A program made the position numbers and the translations under genes. Shown here piece after piece: positions 33,491-44,655 of a DNA stretch of 64,000 bases. The notes under the pieces are model-generated. The model did not search any database. It was not told the DNA's origin and saw only the letters and a program-made list of their open reading frames with translations. Numbering within the stretch: the first letter of the stretch is position 1; every line of letters begins with the position of its first letter. This DNA is from Ophiosphaerella korrae (Eukaryota; Ascomycota; Dothideomycetes; Pleosporales; Phaeosphaeriaceae), in contig JALNQF010000020.1 in assembly GCA_028456385.1 (NCBI GenBank), positions 1-64,000 of the forward strand. The letters run 5' to 3'.

Positions 33491-34761
33491 ATGCTAGGAA
33501 TCATACTCTCCATCAATGCCGGCTCCTCTAGCGTTAAAATATCGGTCTACAAAACGACCTCTGATAATTCTAGTCTCATACAACTCGCCGAAGGTGTAGT
33601 TGAAGGCCTCACCGCACCGCCTGCAAAGTTCAAATATGCTCATGGTGATACAAGAGACAACGTTGAAGAGCTTGAAAATATCAAATCCCAGGAATATGCC
33701 TTCCGCTATATCTTCAATCGCCTGACTGAGGATAAGAGCCTTCCTGAGCTGAGCAATATTGAGGACATTTGGTTCACATGCCATCGTGTAGTACACGGTG
33801 GTGACTACCCAAGGTCTCAAGTCATTAACAAAGAAACATATCACCATATTGAAGAGCTGCCTGATTTCGCACCTTTGCATAACGCACCAGCACTCAGTAT
33901 TGTGCGGTCAGCAGCTAGAATTCCCCCCCCCCCCCCCCCCCAATACAAAGAGCATCGCCTACTTTGATTCTGCATTTCACAACACTATACCAGATCACAT
34001 TTGCACTTACCCAATCGACCAGGGGGTTGCGAAGAAGGGTAAGCTGCGAAAGTATGGATTCAATGGTATCAGCTACAGCTTTATCGGTACGCAGTTTCTA
34101 AATTCCTCAACAAGCCCAGCGCGGAAGTCAACATTAGTGCACTGCACCTTGGATCAGGCGCTTCTGCATGTTGTATCAAGAATGGCAAATCACTTAACAC
34201 ATCCATGGGTCTCACACCTCTGGCGGGCCTACCTGGCGCTACAAGATCTGGAAGCATTGACCCAAGCTTAGTGTTCCACTTTACACATTCTGCTGGGAAG
34301 CCGTCGCGAAGCTCAAGCGAGAAGCTGCACATCACGCAAGCTGAAGAGATCTTGAACAAGAACTCAGGCTGGAAGAGTTTGGCGGGCACGACAGACTTTA
34401 GAAAGATCAGCTCGAGTGATAGAAAAGAAGACGTGCTTGCTTTCGAAAATTTTTGTGGACCGCATTTCAAATTACGTGGCACCTTATTTCACAAAATTGA
34501 ATTGGAAATGTGGATGCTCTTGTGCTTGCCGGTGGAATTGGTGAAAAGGGTGGGAGGCTAAGGAACGCGGTTGTCAAGAGTGTGCAATGCCTTGGATTTG
34601 AAGTTGACGAGGTAAAGAATGAAAACCAGATGAAGGATATCACTACCGATATCAGCAGCGCAGAAGCAAGATACAAGACATTAGTCGTTCGGACGGATGA
34701 GCAGCTGGAAATGGCAAGGGGAGTGATGGTGGACAAAGACCGGTTCGTTGGGAAGAGGTGA
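33491..34761 (+). pseudogene. Acetate kinase, multiply frameshifted
   Basis: Starts MLGIILSINAGSSSVKISVY, the conserved N-terminal ATPase motif of acetate kinase (N-x-G-S-S-S-x-K). It continues with CHRVVHGGDYPRSQVI and ELPDFAPLHNAPAL. Then a run of about 17 C (near 33,925-33,941) shifts the frame. AYFDSAFHNTIPDHICTYPID and YGFNGISYSFI follow in another frame. After a second shift near 34,086 come ISALHLGSGASACCIKNGKS, LTPLAGLPGATRSGSIDP and ILNKNSGWKSLAGTTDF. Two further shifts near 34,455 and 34,510 precede DALVLAGGIGEKGGRLRN and the stop at 34,759. Acetate kinase makes acetyl phosphate from acetate, and in fungi it normally partners phosphoketolase, which is not present here. At least four indels, several at homopolymers, indicate a pseudogene or local sequence error. 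Confidence 0.85.
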
Positions 34762-35062
34762 GTGTGGGGTGGTTGCATACACACAGTTTATCATTCAGGG
34801 ATTTTAGTTTAATACATTACGAATATTTACGGTAAATGTTCATTAACCAAGTTTGAGGTATCAAAGGCGCAATGGTTGAAACGATGATGTAGTGCCATTC
34901 CTTAGGATCGCATCACTGAACTTGGGAGTTGTGGCCAATCCTGTAAACAGAATGCATTCTCATTTGAACTTAAGATGCTTCATAGTAACCCCAAGGCTTG
35001 AAATGCAAATAATAGTATCTTCAGTACCAATTTAATCCGCAACGTCCTGAAACGACCCATTA
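34762..35062. other. Intergenic, 300 bp
   Basis: Nothing recognised. It separates the convergent acetate kinase relic and AA8 gene. Confidence 0.45.
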
Positions 35063-35830
35063 TTAACCCACCGAGCCTATACTCTCATGTACCCAATTTT
35101 TAAAGCTGTCGTTCTTTGCGGCTACTAAGTCGTGAGCCCAAATTCCAAATTGTTCGTGGATATTAAAACCGCTACTGTTGCTGCTCGGTGTGTCCGGTGA
35201 CACACTCGAGCAAGCGTACGCCAAAACTGCAGAATCATCATTGTGGAGGTTAAAGTCGCCATCCTCGCTACTCCATTTTGTGCAGCCCTGGCAGCGTGTA
35301 GTGATAGACCAGCTATCGGTAGAGACCGATGCATGTAGGATCGTATAGGCTGCACCTTCATATGGGGAAGGGACAGCATAGTAGCCACTTCAACACTTTT
35401 AGCGCAAGGTTGTAGACGATTTGACAATGTTGCGAATATCAACTTACAAAGCCATTCTACTGCTCACAAGCGCCTTTTCTCCATTGGCTGCTCCTGTTCT
35501 CCAAGCCACGGAAAGAGGATTGTTGGTCATGTGGCCACCCCATGCCAGTCCACACCATGCAAAGGAAATGGGAGATACAATTTGTAAAATTGAATCTGGA
35601 TATGTACCATTAATAGGAAGTGCAATACGGTAGGAAACCCCATTTGCATGCGTAATAGACGAAAATGTGATTCCTGTGTTTGGGTCGAAATATTTTGAAG
35701 TCGCATTTTGTGCATACCCTGTGGTCTATTAATACTATCACCAACCATCGCAATGAGTGCTAAAGTTATACAATGACCTACCGACACTACAAAAAGTAAC
35801 ATGAATTGCAATAAATGTATCAAGGCGCAT
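35063..35830 (-). CDS. Secreted cytochrome-only AA8 protein (cellobiose-dehydrogenase cytochrome domain)
   Basis: Exons 35782-35830, 35448-35718 and 35063-35387 encode 214 residues. The introns (63 and 60 bp) start GTAGGT and GTAAGT and end CCACAG and TTGAAG. A signal peptide (MRLDTFIAIHVTFCSVGGYA) precedes the domain. Conserved strings are YFDPNTGITFSSI, YRIALPING, then FAWCGLAWGGHMTNN with a candidate heme-ligand Met at about 80. A cysteine pair in TRCQGCTKW and SAVLAYACSS, SSGFNIHEQFGIWAHDL follow, including candidate ligand His residues. This matches the b-type cytochrome domain (AA8) of cellobiose dehydrogenase, which passes electrons to lytic polysaccharide monooxygenases. There is no flavin domain or cellulose-binding module; the stop comes just after the domain. 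None of its exons is obvious as a long open frame, so it is easily missed. Confidence 0.85.
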
Positions 35831-36677
35831 GTTGAAGGAGGGGAGAAGCAAAGGTGCGACAATATGCCGGTAGGTTTACATTGTAGAGTCGGAAAATGGA
35901 GGCATTTGTAGTTTCATCACTACCATGCAAGAAGAAAATACCGACTCGTGAAGCGTTCTAGCCAATATTTGAAGATATGGAAATTGGAAGGATAGAGCGA
36001 AAACAAGGATCCTTTGCAAGGAACCGAATATGATTCCAGTCGGCTAAATCGTAATTGGCTGTAGAGGTTTTGATGTATATGAATGATAAATCGAAGCCGG
36101 CATATGCCCCAAGAGTGAGTTGAAAATGCAGGTTCTGTAGTTTCGGAGGATTGCACTCATGTGTGCGGGCCCTTCTTGCAGGCCGGAATCATGTTTGTCA
36201 GGCGGGATGCTTGCCGGGATGACATTTAGGCACGTAGGAGAGATAGGGTTGCACAAGGCCATCTAGAATGCTCAAGTTAGGGAAGAGAAAGAAAATATAG
36301 CTGTACAAGCAAATGCCTTGAACTTGCGAAAGAGCTTGTCGCGTGCCTGCGTATTCTTGGCGATGCTTAGTCACCATTCTTTCTTTTTTCGGACATGCAT
36401 CCGCTCCGGCACGAGCTGCCCTGAAACGCGTGTCAGCAACACCAAGAAATGTGGATGGTCGCAACGGCTTGCTCAACACAGTTACCGCCATGGAGACTTT
36501 TCAATGCACCTTCTCACTCGTCTGATAAAGTGCTTGTTCCATCCCAAGCCTCTCTAAACTTTGGTCTTGGGATCAACTCGTTTTCGTTAAAGTCCTTTAC
36601 ACACGCTACCTACTGAGCTGAAGCCAGCTCGTCTACCTCGCCGACCTGCACAAAATCAGCGACAAACACCCACGACG
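35831..36677. other. Intergenic, divergent promoters
   Basis: About 850 bp between AA8 and Mpv17 genes. A minus-strand frame of 97 codons (36198-36491, starting ATG) has no recognised homology and is not called. Confidence 0.4.
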
Positions 36678-37346
36678 ATGAAGCTTCCGCCGATCGCAGT
36701 CGCCTGTCTCTCCGCTCTCGCAATCGACTCATGTTCCAACGTTATCGCGCAGCGACTGAAGGCATGGAATGAATCTAAACCCTTCGTCTTTGATCGTGTC
36801 CTTTTCTTCCAGTTCGCCTTTATGGTCGTGCTCACTGCACCTATCAACTTTCATTGGCAATGCTGGCTGGAACGCACCTTTCCAGGGTGGAAGACGGTGA
36901 AGCAGGAGCGACATTCCCGTGATGGGGAGGAGGAGAAGGGCTTGATGCTAAAAGAAGATGGAGAGGATAAAAAGATGCTCGAAGAAGAAGTCAGGGTTAG
37001 GGACTGGTGGAATATCTTCAGAAAGTGGTTCACAGATTGCATCACAATGGGTGCTTTGCTAAATCAATCCATGTTCTTGATCTTGATGGGCCTCCTGAAA
37101 CAGAAGACTGTTGCTTTAATCGTACAGGATTTCAGGAATGTCAGTATATCCATAATAGCTATAGTCGATTAGTACTAATATGTATTACAGGAACTCTTTG
37201 GATTGATATTCGACTCGTACAAGGTATGGCCCATCGCCAACTTTTTCTCAACAACCTACTTCCCCGTTGAGAAGCGCATGATTTTCCTCAGCTTTTGCGG
37301 GCTACTTTGGAATATCTACCTATCGCTCGTCGCTGCTCGTTTATAA
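36678..37346 (+). CDS. Mpv17/PMP22 family membrane protein
   Basis: Exons 36678-37139 and 37191-37346 encode 205 residues. The intron is 51 bp (GTCAGT...TTACAG) and the join is in phase. Four hydrophobic helices are visible, around ALAIDSCSNVIAQ, FFQFAFMVVLTAPINFHW, GALLNQSMFLILMGLL and MIFLSFCGLLWNIYLSLVAA. The family signature is SYKVWPIANFFSTTYFPVEKR (W-P-x-x-N-F-x-x-P-V-x-R). A charged insert of about 35 residues (HSRDGEEEKG... to EEVRVRDWW) separates helices 2 and 3. Members sit in the inner mitochondrial or peroxisomal membrane and influence metabolite or ion permeability. It converges on the DUF829 gene with 74 bp between stops. Confidence 0.87.
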
Positions 37347-37420
37347 ATATATATTCAAACAAAGCGCCTGGCCGTCAATATGTATATACGCTATGTCTTC
37401 GTGACACCTGACCTCGCTGT

Positions 37421-38290
37421 CTAATCGCTTCCAACATTCCTCGGTCCTTTTTTCCAAGCTTGCATGATCGCTACCCAATACTTTGTTTCATCCTCTCTTA
37501 CATGCCCACAGTGTGTACTTTGTTCAAATCGTACTCTTATCACGTCCCATCCTTTTGACTCCGATATATCAGCGTGCTCATCTACCTCCTCAAATCCAAC
37601 CATCTGATCCGCTCGACTATACAGATACACCCTTGGCACAGTATTGTCGAAAATTGTCTCATCATTCAGCTGCCGACACAAAATAACCATCTTGTTCTCT
37701 CTCCTGAGAGCGGTCCACACAATGAAAGTGTAGGCAAGCAAGAGATGGACAAGTACACCGCCAAACCATCTCCAGAACAAAGACTTTGGTAATGAGGTTG
37801 CAATCGCGGCATGGGATTTCATCCATGGCCCTTTAGTAGGCGACGAGTCAAGCACCTGGATTCTCATGGGCATGCATGTTTTGTATTGCATCTTCCACGC
37901 CTTCGCAAACTCATTGACCTGGTTCCCGCCCCCATTTGAGAAGCTATGTACAAGCACCTCACCTCCATTTGTAACATGCTCATTCACTACATCCATAGCC
38001 GGTTTCAGTAAAGGGCCGTATTCGGTAGTTCTCCTAAACATATCTCTTGTATAGCACCGAATCAGGACAATACGGGAGGTCGGAAAAAGCGCCTGATAGG
38101 ATGTTGTATATTTCGCTATGTGCTTCGTGGCTGCCGCATTCCATCCAAATATTAGAATCAGGGGTGTTAATCTCGAAGGCCGAGATAGATACGAGGGTGA
38201 TGTCCAGAGATATGTATTGTGGCCAACTGTCTGGTATTCGGAGAGCGGTGTAGCGTTAGTAGTAGCGGGTTGTGTATTGGGATAGTTCAT
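37421..38290 (-). CDS. DUF829 (TMEM53-like) alpha/beta hydrolase
   Basis: A single exon of 289 residues. The first ATG of the frame is at 38290 (MNYPNTQ). Family blocks: PLILIFGWNAAATKHIAKYT near the N-terminus, SRIVLIRCYTRDMF, the nucleophile elbow VHSFSNGGGNQ (Ser in G/S-x-S-x-G form), PVLDSSPTKG-like VLDSSPTKG, then YLYSRADQMVGFEEVDEHA (candidate acid) and STHCGHVREDETKYW (candidate His). A hydrophobic segment (FGGVLVHLLLAYTFIVW) may be membrane-associated, as in the animal homologue TMEM53 of the nuclear envelope. Substrate unknown. Confidence 0.87.
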   Translation of the reverse strand: MNYPNTQPATTNATPLSEYQTVGHNTYLWTSPSYLSRPSRLTPLILIFGWNAAATKHIAKYTTSYQALFPTSRIVLIRCYTRDMFRRTTEYGPLLKPAMDVVNEHVTNGGEVLVHSFSNGGGNQVNEFAKAWKMQYKTCMPMRIQVLDSSPTKGPWMKSHAAIATSLPKSLFWRWFGGVLVHLLLAYTFIVWTALRRENKMVILCRQLNDETIFDNTVPRVYLYSRADQMVGFEEVDEHADISESKGWDVIRVRFEQSTHCGHVREDETKYWVAIMQAWKKGPRNVGSD

Positions 38291-38798
38291 GGTCAATGTT
38301 TCACCAATCGGCTATAATTTTTTTTGAATGGGGAAGTGCTGGCATCAATGACGCAGTCCAGCTTCGAGCTATTTATCCACTCTCGAAGCGATTGACGCCT
38401 AAACTTGTCCAGGCATGTTCGTGGAGATTTGTCGCTTGGCATAAACAAGAACCTCGGTTCCCTCCTGATTGGCCGCTTTCCCAGCGCCCGGTTGACACCT
38501 GCGCCAAAACACCAAGCAAACTTTACGTTTCTCAATTCTTTTTCTCTAACAGTGGCGATCTTTCGTGCCTCGGCTCGAGTTTCAATTACTAGAACGATAA
38601 GATAGTTGAGCACCAGGTCCTGCTTGCACCCGGATTCAGCGCTTGCATTGGCAGATTTGTACACCACTCTCAGCTAGAATGATTTTCCAAGAAGGTCAGC
38701 TGATTGCAGTGATTCAGCCAGTCTTGCCCAAGTATAACGCACTGAAGCCTCCGGTCGCCGTGGAGTACTGAAATCCCCTATGGCTCAACAAAAAACCC
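38291..38798. other. Intergenic, 500 bp
   Basis: No supported gene. A minus-strand frame at 38293-38667 lacks a near-N-terminal ATG. Confidence 0.45.
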
Positions 38799-39269
38799 TC
38801 AACCTGAGGATCTTCCGAACATCCAGGCAGATGCAGAAGAAGCTACAGCCCCTGCCTGAGCTGCTCCAGCAGCAACACTCGCACCATATCCACCCATAGC
38901 TGCGCTTTGTAGCGTGGCATAAATGCCGCCAGCGGGGACAACCCCAAAATATCCCATTACGCTGCTTGCTGCCGACCCTAAAGAGTTGTCAGTGGGATTC
39001 GTTCTGGTGCCTCTAAGGTGTTGATAAACATCTAGGGAGTTATGCATCATTTGATTAGATGATAGCCAAGCGTCTAGCTCATGATCATAATACTCACCAG
39101 CAACAGGTCCAACGCTACTTAAACCTATGGCACTGAATAACGGGACTGTAACTGCAGCAGGGGTGCAGATTATAACACCGTTCACTATGTGGTAGGCGGT
39201 TTGGTAAGGGTGCCTAGCTACCCAATTGCAAACACCATGGGCAGCTTGAGACACCGTACTGACGTTCAT
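38799..39269 (-). CDS. IFI6/IFI27 (ISG12)-like small membrane protein
   Basis: Exons 39098-39269 and 38799-38977 give 116 residues. The 120-bp intron (GTGAGT...CTTTAG) is itself an open frame of 40 codons in the same phase, so an unspliced 156-residue form is possible. Conserved glycine/alanine-rich hydrophobic helix: VPLFSAIGLSSVGPVAGSAA and AGGIYATLQSAAMGGYGASV, matching the Ifi-6-16 family core (GFSSAGVAAGS..A...ATLQSAGAGG). The human members are interferon-induced mitochondrial or endomembrane proteins; fungal members are uncharacterised. It may insert in mitochondrial membranes (inference). Confidence 0.82.
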   Translation of the reverse strand: MNVSTVSQAAHGVCNWVARHPYQTAYHIVNGVIICTPAAVTVPLFSAIGLSSVGPVAGEYYDHELDAWLSSNQMMHNSLDVYQHLRGTRTNPTDNSLGSAASSVMGYFGVVPAGGIYATLQSAAMGGYGASVAAGAAQAGAVASSASAWMFGRSSG

Positions 39270-39906
39270 AGTGTTGCTTGCTTTATTGATCTTTTTGGGA
39301 TTCGTGTGGTTTTAGCTGCGGGCTGTTTACGAGAAGAATCTTTCGTAATTAGGTCGGCGTCAGCTAATTTATAGCTGAAAACCTCAAGGCTGAAACTCTT
39401 ACAAAGCATAATGGTGGGGGCTGTGATACATCGTGCAGGACGGTGATTGGTTGTTAGCAACTTCCAGGCACTAGCGCATAAAGTATAACTTTCACCAATG
39501 ATTGTCTCAAGATTGGCTCATTACAGCTGTATGATTAAAAAAGCACTGTGCTCACGCTACAGAGATGCGAACCAACGTGCTCACGTTTTGTAATGATTCT
39601 GGCATGTTTTTAGTAATCATGTCCTATGCCATGCAGTATGCTCCATTTTGCATCACAAGTTTTTGCAAGCATCTTATCTACTTGGGATAACGTAGGTGTC
39701 ACCGACTTTGCGTACCTATATTATCTCAACGTACAATGGCTCAACGCCACGTTACTCAATTGGCTTCAAATGAAGCAGATATCCAGCTTGCTATCTTTTC
39801 TATTAAATCAAATCAAATACAAGGTAGTAATCTACAAAACTGGTGGGGGGCGCCGCTCGCTTACTATCTACGTTAGGCAAAACGTCTCTTATACAATTTT
39901 CACACC
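39270..39906. other. Intergenic between two minus-strand genes
   Basis: About 640 bp with no coding signal. It contains the promoter of the IFI6-like gene and the terminator of the amine oxidase gene. Confidence 0.45.
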
Positions 39907-42318
39907 TCATCCACACATAGCCCCCTTCTTTCCAAACTCTTCCACATATGCTACACTTCCGTCTTCATTGTAGTCGATTCTTACTTGCTGGTTACTCTGG
40001 ACTGACGGGTCACCATCCAGATAGTTTAGCGGCTCGAAGCGCATTGCTGAGTGTGCAGAAGTGAACATGGTATTTGGCAAGTCTCCAGTATGTGGCATAT
40101 GATGCATACCTAGGTTGAACCAGATGACTCTACTATGTGTCAGCTAGAGTATAATTTCTCACACAATGAGCATTGGAGGGTACGTACATATCTTCTTGCT
40201 CAACGGACTCTTCATTCAGAAACCTCGAGAAGTTCACCAAAGGGTCCTCCGAGGCATATTGATTATGCGCGTCTGCGGCATGTGGCTCCGTATCCTTCTG
40301 TTTAGTGACATAAAAGTCATGCGTCGTGTATCCACCAGCCTTTTGTACATTTGTCGAGTTTCTAATAGTCAGATGCGAAGTGCCTGCGCTTCGTTTCATC
40401 CTGTACCCAGGGTACTCTCCAAATCGATTAGGAACATCCTTATTAACGATTGCGTACAAAGTGGCGTCATTACCAGCCCAATTTATGCTGGACTCTCTCG
40501 CCATTATACTACGAGATGCTTTGAAAGTGTTGTGAGACCTGCCCTGAGACCAGGCATATGTGGTAGACTCTGGGACAAATTCAATCTTCTGGATGCTATT
40601 TTTTTGCCCTAGAACATCGAGGTCAGCCTTGAAGGTTAGGACATGGTCGTGTAGTGAGCCAGATAAATAGTCATGAATATGGAATCCGTAGTCGGACCGT
40701 CCCTCCCAATAGGCTGCGGAGATATACCCCGAGGCCCGAACAGAGACTTCGATAGCACCATCGTAAAAGAAACTGTATTCAACAAAGAAGTCATAGTTCC
40801 CAACGGTGGAGATTGTGCGGACCGTGAAGACAATATTCTTTGCAACGCTTGTATGTGGAGCTGCAGGAGAGAACGAGTGCCTGCGAATAGGGTATCCCGC
40901 GTCATATTCGAATATACATATTGCGTCTGCCTGTGTTCTAGTACCATTACCCTCCGAAAATGTTGCATTTAGGTATGTAGCGTGTGAAGGACAGTCATAG
41001 CCTTTGACAAGGGAGTTCAGGGTCGAGCCCATGCCAGTTTGTGTGTCGAAAAAGGATGCTTGAGAAGCGAAGGGGTCGGAGCCAGCGTAATGTGTGAGGG
41101 ATTCTTCCAGGGAAAACTCATACACAAGTCGTTTTTGTTTATATTGTATGTTGTGTAGGGAAAGACCGAGGGCCTGGGAAACAGAGTAGTAAAGAGAGAA
41201 GTCCATCCAAGAGATGTAGTTCTCTTTTTCATCAATCTTGAATCTCTGACTTCCTTGCGATTTGGATATGGGTGGTGGAAGATCATCAAGTGGTAAGGGG
41301 TCACCTTGTTTATCAGTTGATGACCAGTTACCGACCACATTACGGGGCGGCTTTTCGAAATTTGATGAAGAGATAGCGATGCGAAACTCCTCAGTATTGG
41401 CATAATATTTCCCACGGCTATACCAGCCCATTGCTTTCCAGTTTTCCCATCTTTGACCTGTCAAATCTAACTGTACTGTGACACCTAGAGCAGCTAGGGT
41501 GGGACTACTGACAAGGCTCGAATTAGGATTACCGAAAAAGCCGGCCCAAGATATGATCCGCCTGTCTTCATTCCAAAAAGGTACGCCAAAGCGTAAGCCT
41601 ATCTTTCCTTCTGCTAGAGTCTAGAACAAGTAAGCATAAATCAGGTACATTAGCAAGAATCGTACCGTATTCCATAAGTTTTTGGTTATATCCTCGAATT
41701 CCGAGCTGAGCATAGTTTGGAATAAAGTTGCATCTGAAGGCGAGTATATAGGATGCACCTTTGTTTTGCCTGGTTGCCGATTGTGAAATGGAAACGTGAG
41801 TGGTAGTACTCTTGTTGAATTTGTGGCTGGTAATGGGCCAACCATATATTCTTGCCAATAAGAATCTGTAGAGTTTGTAGCACCAAACTGGATTGTTGCT
41901 CTTGCAACCCTAGTTAAAGACGCCGTGATGTTTCTGTCAAGAAAGGCAACCACATCCGTCTTATTCGGATGAAGGAGTGTGACCTCTACTCTAAGCACCA
42001 ATCAATATACGAGCACTTAGTATCAAACTAGGTAAACTAACACGTAGCTATCTCGACTATTTGACCGTTAGTATATTTATCCAGTTAGCCAAAGACTGAG
42101 TAATAGCCTTACCTCGATCCATGACTACCTGTCAAGTTGAACTCTTGCTGCAGGAGACCATTTACACTGGCGGATTCTTCAACGGACAAGGCTTTCCAGG
42201 GATTTTCGTGCGGTGCGCCCACCGTGGGTTGATTCACAGAGCATGTAGCATTCTGAGCATTTGTGATGGACAAGAGGACAACAACTCCCAGTGTGATGCA
42301 ATTTACCCACCTCATCAT
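39907..42318 (-). CDS. Secreted copper amine oxidase
   Basis: Five exons, 42113-42318, 42042-42056, 41666-41990, 40188-41620 and 39907-40129, total 734 codons (733 residues). The introns are 56, 51, 45 and 58 bp. A signal peptide (MMRWVNCITLGVVVLLSITNA) and several N-x-S/T sites suggest secretion. The topaquinone precursor Tyr is in STVGNYDFFVEYSF (about residue 458; consensus N-Y-D/E). Copper ligands: HIHDY (His-x-His), and the third His in NLGMHHMPHTGDLPNT. The second exon is only 15 nt (codes T/S-R-D-S-Y), supported by a perfect ATACTAAC branch site in the first intron and by phase. The enzyme oxidises primary amines to aldehydes with H2O2 and NH3, usually for nitrogen supply. Confidence 0.9.
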
Positions 42319-43475
42319 AAGCTCGTTGATCAAAAAACAATTCAGTGGAAATTAGATCATTGGGAAAGAAGGACATTTATAGAAAATTTCTGCATGGCGG
42401 GTGCTTTATGGTAATTCATGGTCAGGGACAAAATTGGTGGTTACACATTACGCCGTAGGCGTTCTAGGCGTTAGCTCTCATGCACTTATTTTCAAAATAC
42501 GGTTATCCCTGCTTGAGTGGGCACTCACAGATGAGTTGTTAAAGAACTAGTTAGACCTAGAAGATAGCATGGCATCGTGTTCGTATCCGTGTTATTGTTT
42601 GGTTGCTCATCCACAGCGTACAGATGGATCCTGAAGAGAGGTTTATCCAATAACTTCACAGTTTTTAGAGCCGCGTTGAATAAGCTTTGTCCAAGGATCC
42701 ACCCGATCCGCTTACACCCCGTGGTAATATGCACGAGGTTTTCCGGTGTAGCGTTGACTTTGACAACGGGCCGTCTTCGGCCCCTGCTCGTGCATCTATA
42801 ATTCCCGCAGTAAAAGTATTGTGACGAGAACGTTTGTTCTTATTACAAGAGCACATCTGTGGCGTCATATCAACAAAACTTGCAATCCCAGTTTTGCTTT
42901 ATGATTGCAGGCTGACATAATTAGCCTTGTTGGTTTCTAAGGTTTCGGCCAATCACAGTCTTGGAGCGCTTCAGCATCGCTATGTCCTTGACGGCCATAC
43001 TTGCGCCACATTAACCTCGCTACTGCCCAGACTCGTATCCTGCATAACCCCACCCCAACTCTACCGTGGCTAGTGGACGATAACTAAAGTGGTACGATGA
43101 TCAACATCGGTCCACACAAATCGAACCATTCCACGCTGTGCATAACCTTGGAAGGGAGTAAGGTCATGGGCATCAAGGATGAGCACAAGCTAGTAAAGAA
43201 CTCGAGCTGCTCGATGCAGAAAAGTGGTTATGGAGAAACGGAAGTCCGGCTCTCTTAGCACCAAAAATAAATTGGTGAACCAAGAAATTTCGGACCTAGA
43301 GGAAATAAATTGTGAGCTTCACTATTGCAGGTCTGGTGGCGTTCCTATTAAAAGCTACTATGCCAACAGGGTAGCACGCAAGCCTGACTTATATTCGTGA
43401 AAATTTGACTGGATCCTGCCCCAAATATTGAATGTTTGCACCTCAAAGACGCTTTCCTGTGTACCCAACTCAGGT
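42319..43475. other. Intergenic, 1.15 kb
   Basis: No supported gene between the amine oxidase and alcohol dehydrogenase genes. Confidence 0.45.
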
Positions 43476-44655
43476 TTATCTGGCGATCTTGATCACGGCG
43501 CGGCCCGCTAGCTTGCCCGCATCCAGGTCGCTACAAAACCTACTAATATCCTCTAAACTACCATAAGTGAGAATCGGACGGACGAGGCCTCTCGCGGTAA
43601 AATCAAGGGCCTGATTTTACGTTAATTAACTCGTATTATCTAATTTCCTTGAAGGCAACAACAAACCTCTTCAACATCTTTTCGCGTGCCAACAACGCTT
43701 CCAACAACATTCAATCGTTTCAAGCACATCACCACTGGGCTTGCGCCCGCGATTACAGTTGGGTCCTTCGGTAATCCCACACAAACCATTGTGCCGCCCG
43801 GTCTGAGAAGATGAGGAGCCTGTTCGTAACCTGCCTTGGTGGCTGAAAAGACAATAATGCCTTGCGCTCCATAAGTTGAGATTTTTGAGACCGCGGCGAT
43901 GATATCGGAGGTAGTGGTGAAGTCAATGAATTTCTCAGCGCCAAGCTTGAGACACAAGTCGCGTTTGTTCTCCCCAACATCGATAGCAATGACACGCATA
44001 CCCATTGATCGAGCGTACTGGATGCCGAAGTGTCCAAGACCTTTCTATCCTTTAGTTATTGCTTAGAGATGAAGGTATATGCGGGTTTCTGACCTCCCCC
44101 AGCTCCCAGAATTACGATCCACTGTCCTGGTTTTACTTTACTCCTCTTGCAAGCAACATACGCCGTAACACCCCCACACATGATCGGTCCCGCCTCCTCA
44201 TCCTTCACACCATCTGGTAGTCTGGTCGCATAGTGCGCATCAGTAAGTGCGTATTCTTGGAAGGTTCCTGCGATAGTAAAGCCTGAATTCAGTTGTTTTG
44301 GACAATGACACTCATCCCGACCATTTGTGCAAAATTCGCATCTGCGACAGACAGACGCAATCCACTTGATACCTGCGCGATTACCAACTTGCCAAATATC
44401 CTGAACATTGGAGCCCGCAGCCACAACTACTCCAGCACCCTCGTGTCCAGCTATGCCATTCGTGCACTCGGCCATGGTGAAAGACCATTCATCTTGAAGG
44501 AGAGATTTATCAGAGGCGCATAGGCCAGAGTAGTTAATCTTCACAAGAATTTGGTCTGGACCGGGTTCAGTTACTGGAATCTCCTGAACTAGTATAGTTG
44601 CACTCTCGCCAGAGCCCTGCTTGATCGCTGCTTTTTGGAATTTAGGCATCTCCAT
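43476..44655 (-). CDS. Zinc-dependent alcohol dehydrogenase (ADH1/AdhP type)
   Basis: Exons 44094-44655, 43667-44040 and 43476-43610 encode 356 residues. The introns are 53 and 56 bp. Catalytic zinc ligands: Cys in SGLCASDKS, His-Glu in AGHEGAGVV, and Cys in PIMCGGVTAY. The structural zinc site is C-x2-C-x2-C-x7-C (CRRCEFCTNGRDEC). The NAD-binding motif ILGAGGGLGHFGIQYA is created exactly across the first splice junction, which verifies it; GENKRDL follows the acidic end of beta-2. The C-terminus is DLDAGKLAGRAVIKIAR. It interconverts primary alcohols and aldehydes, and the physiological direction is unknown. The amine oxidase next door makes aldehydes, but a functional link is only a guess. 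Confidence 0.9.

Noticed and set aside
36198..36491. 97-codon minus-strand frame with ATG
   Set aside because: No homology, no splice or promoter support. Left as intergenic.
41991..42112. Single 122-bp intron in the amine oxidase gene
   Set aside because: In phase and possible, but the perfect branch site 16 nt before the first inner acceptor and the second GTTAGT donor favour a 15-nt exon between two normal-length introns.
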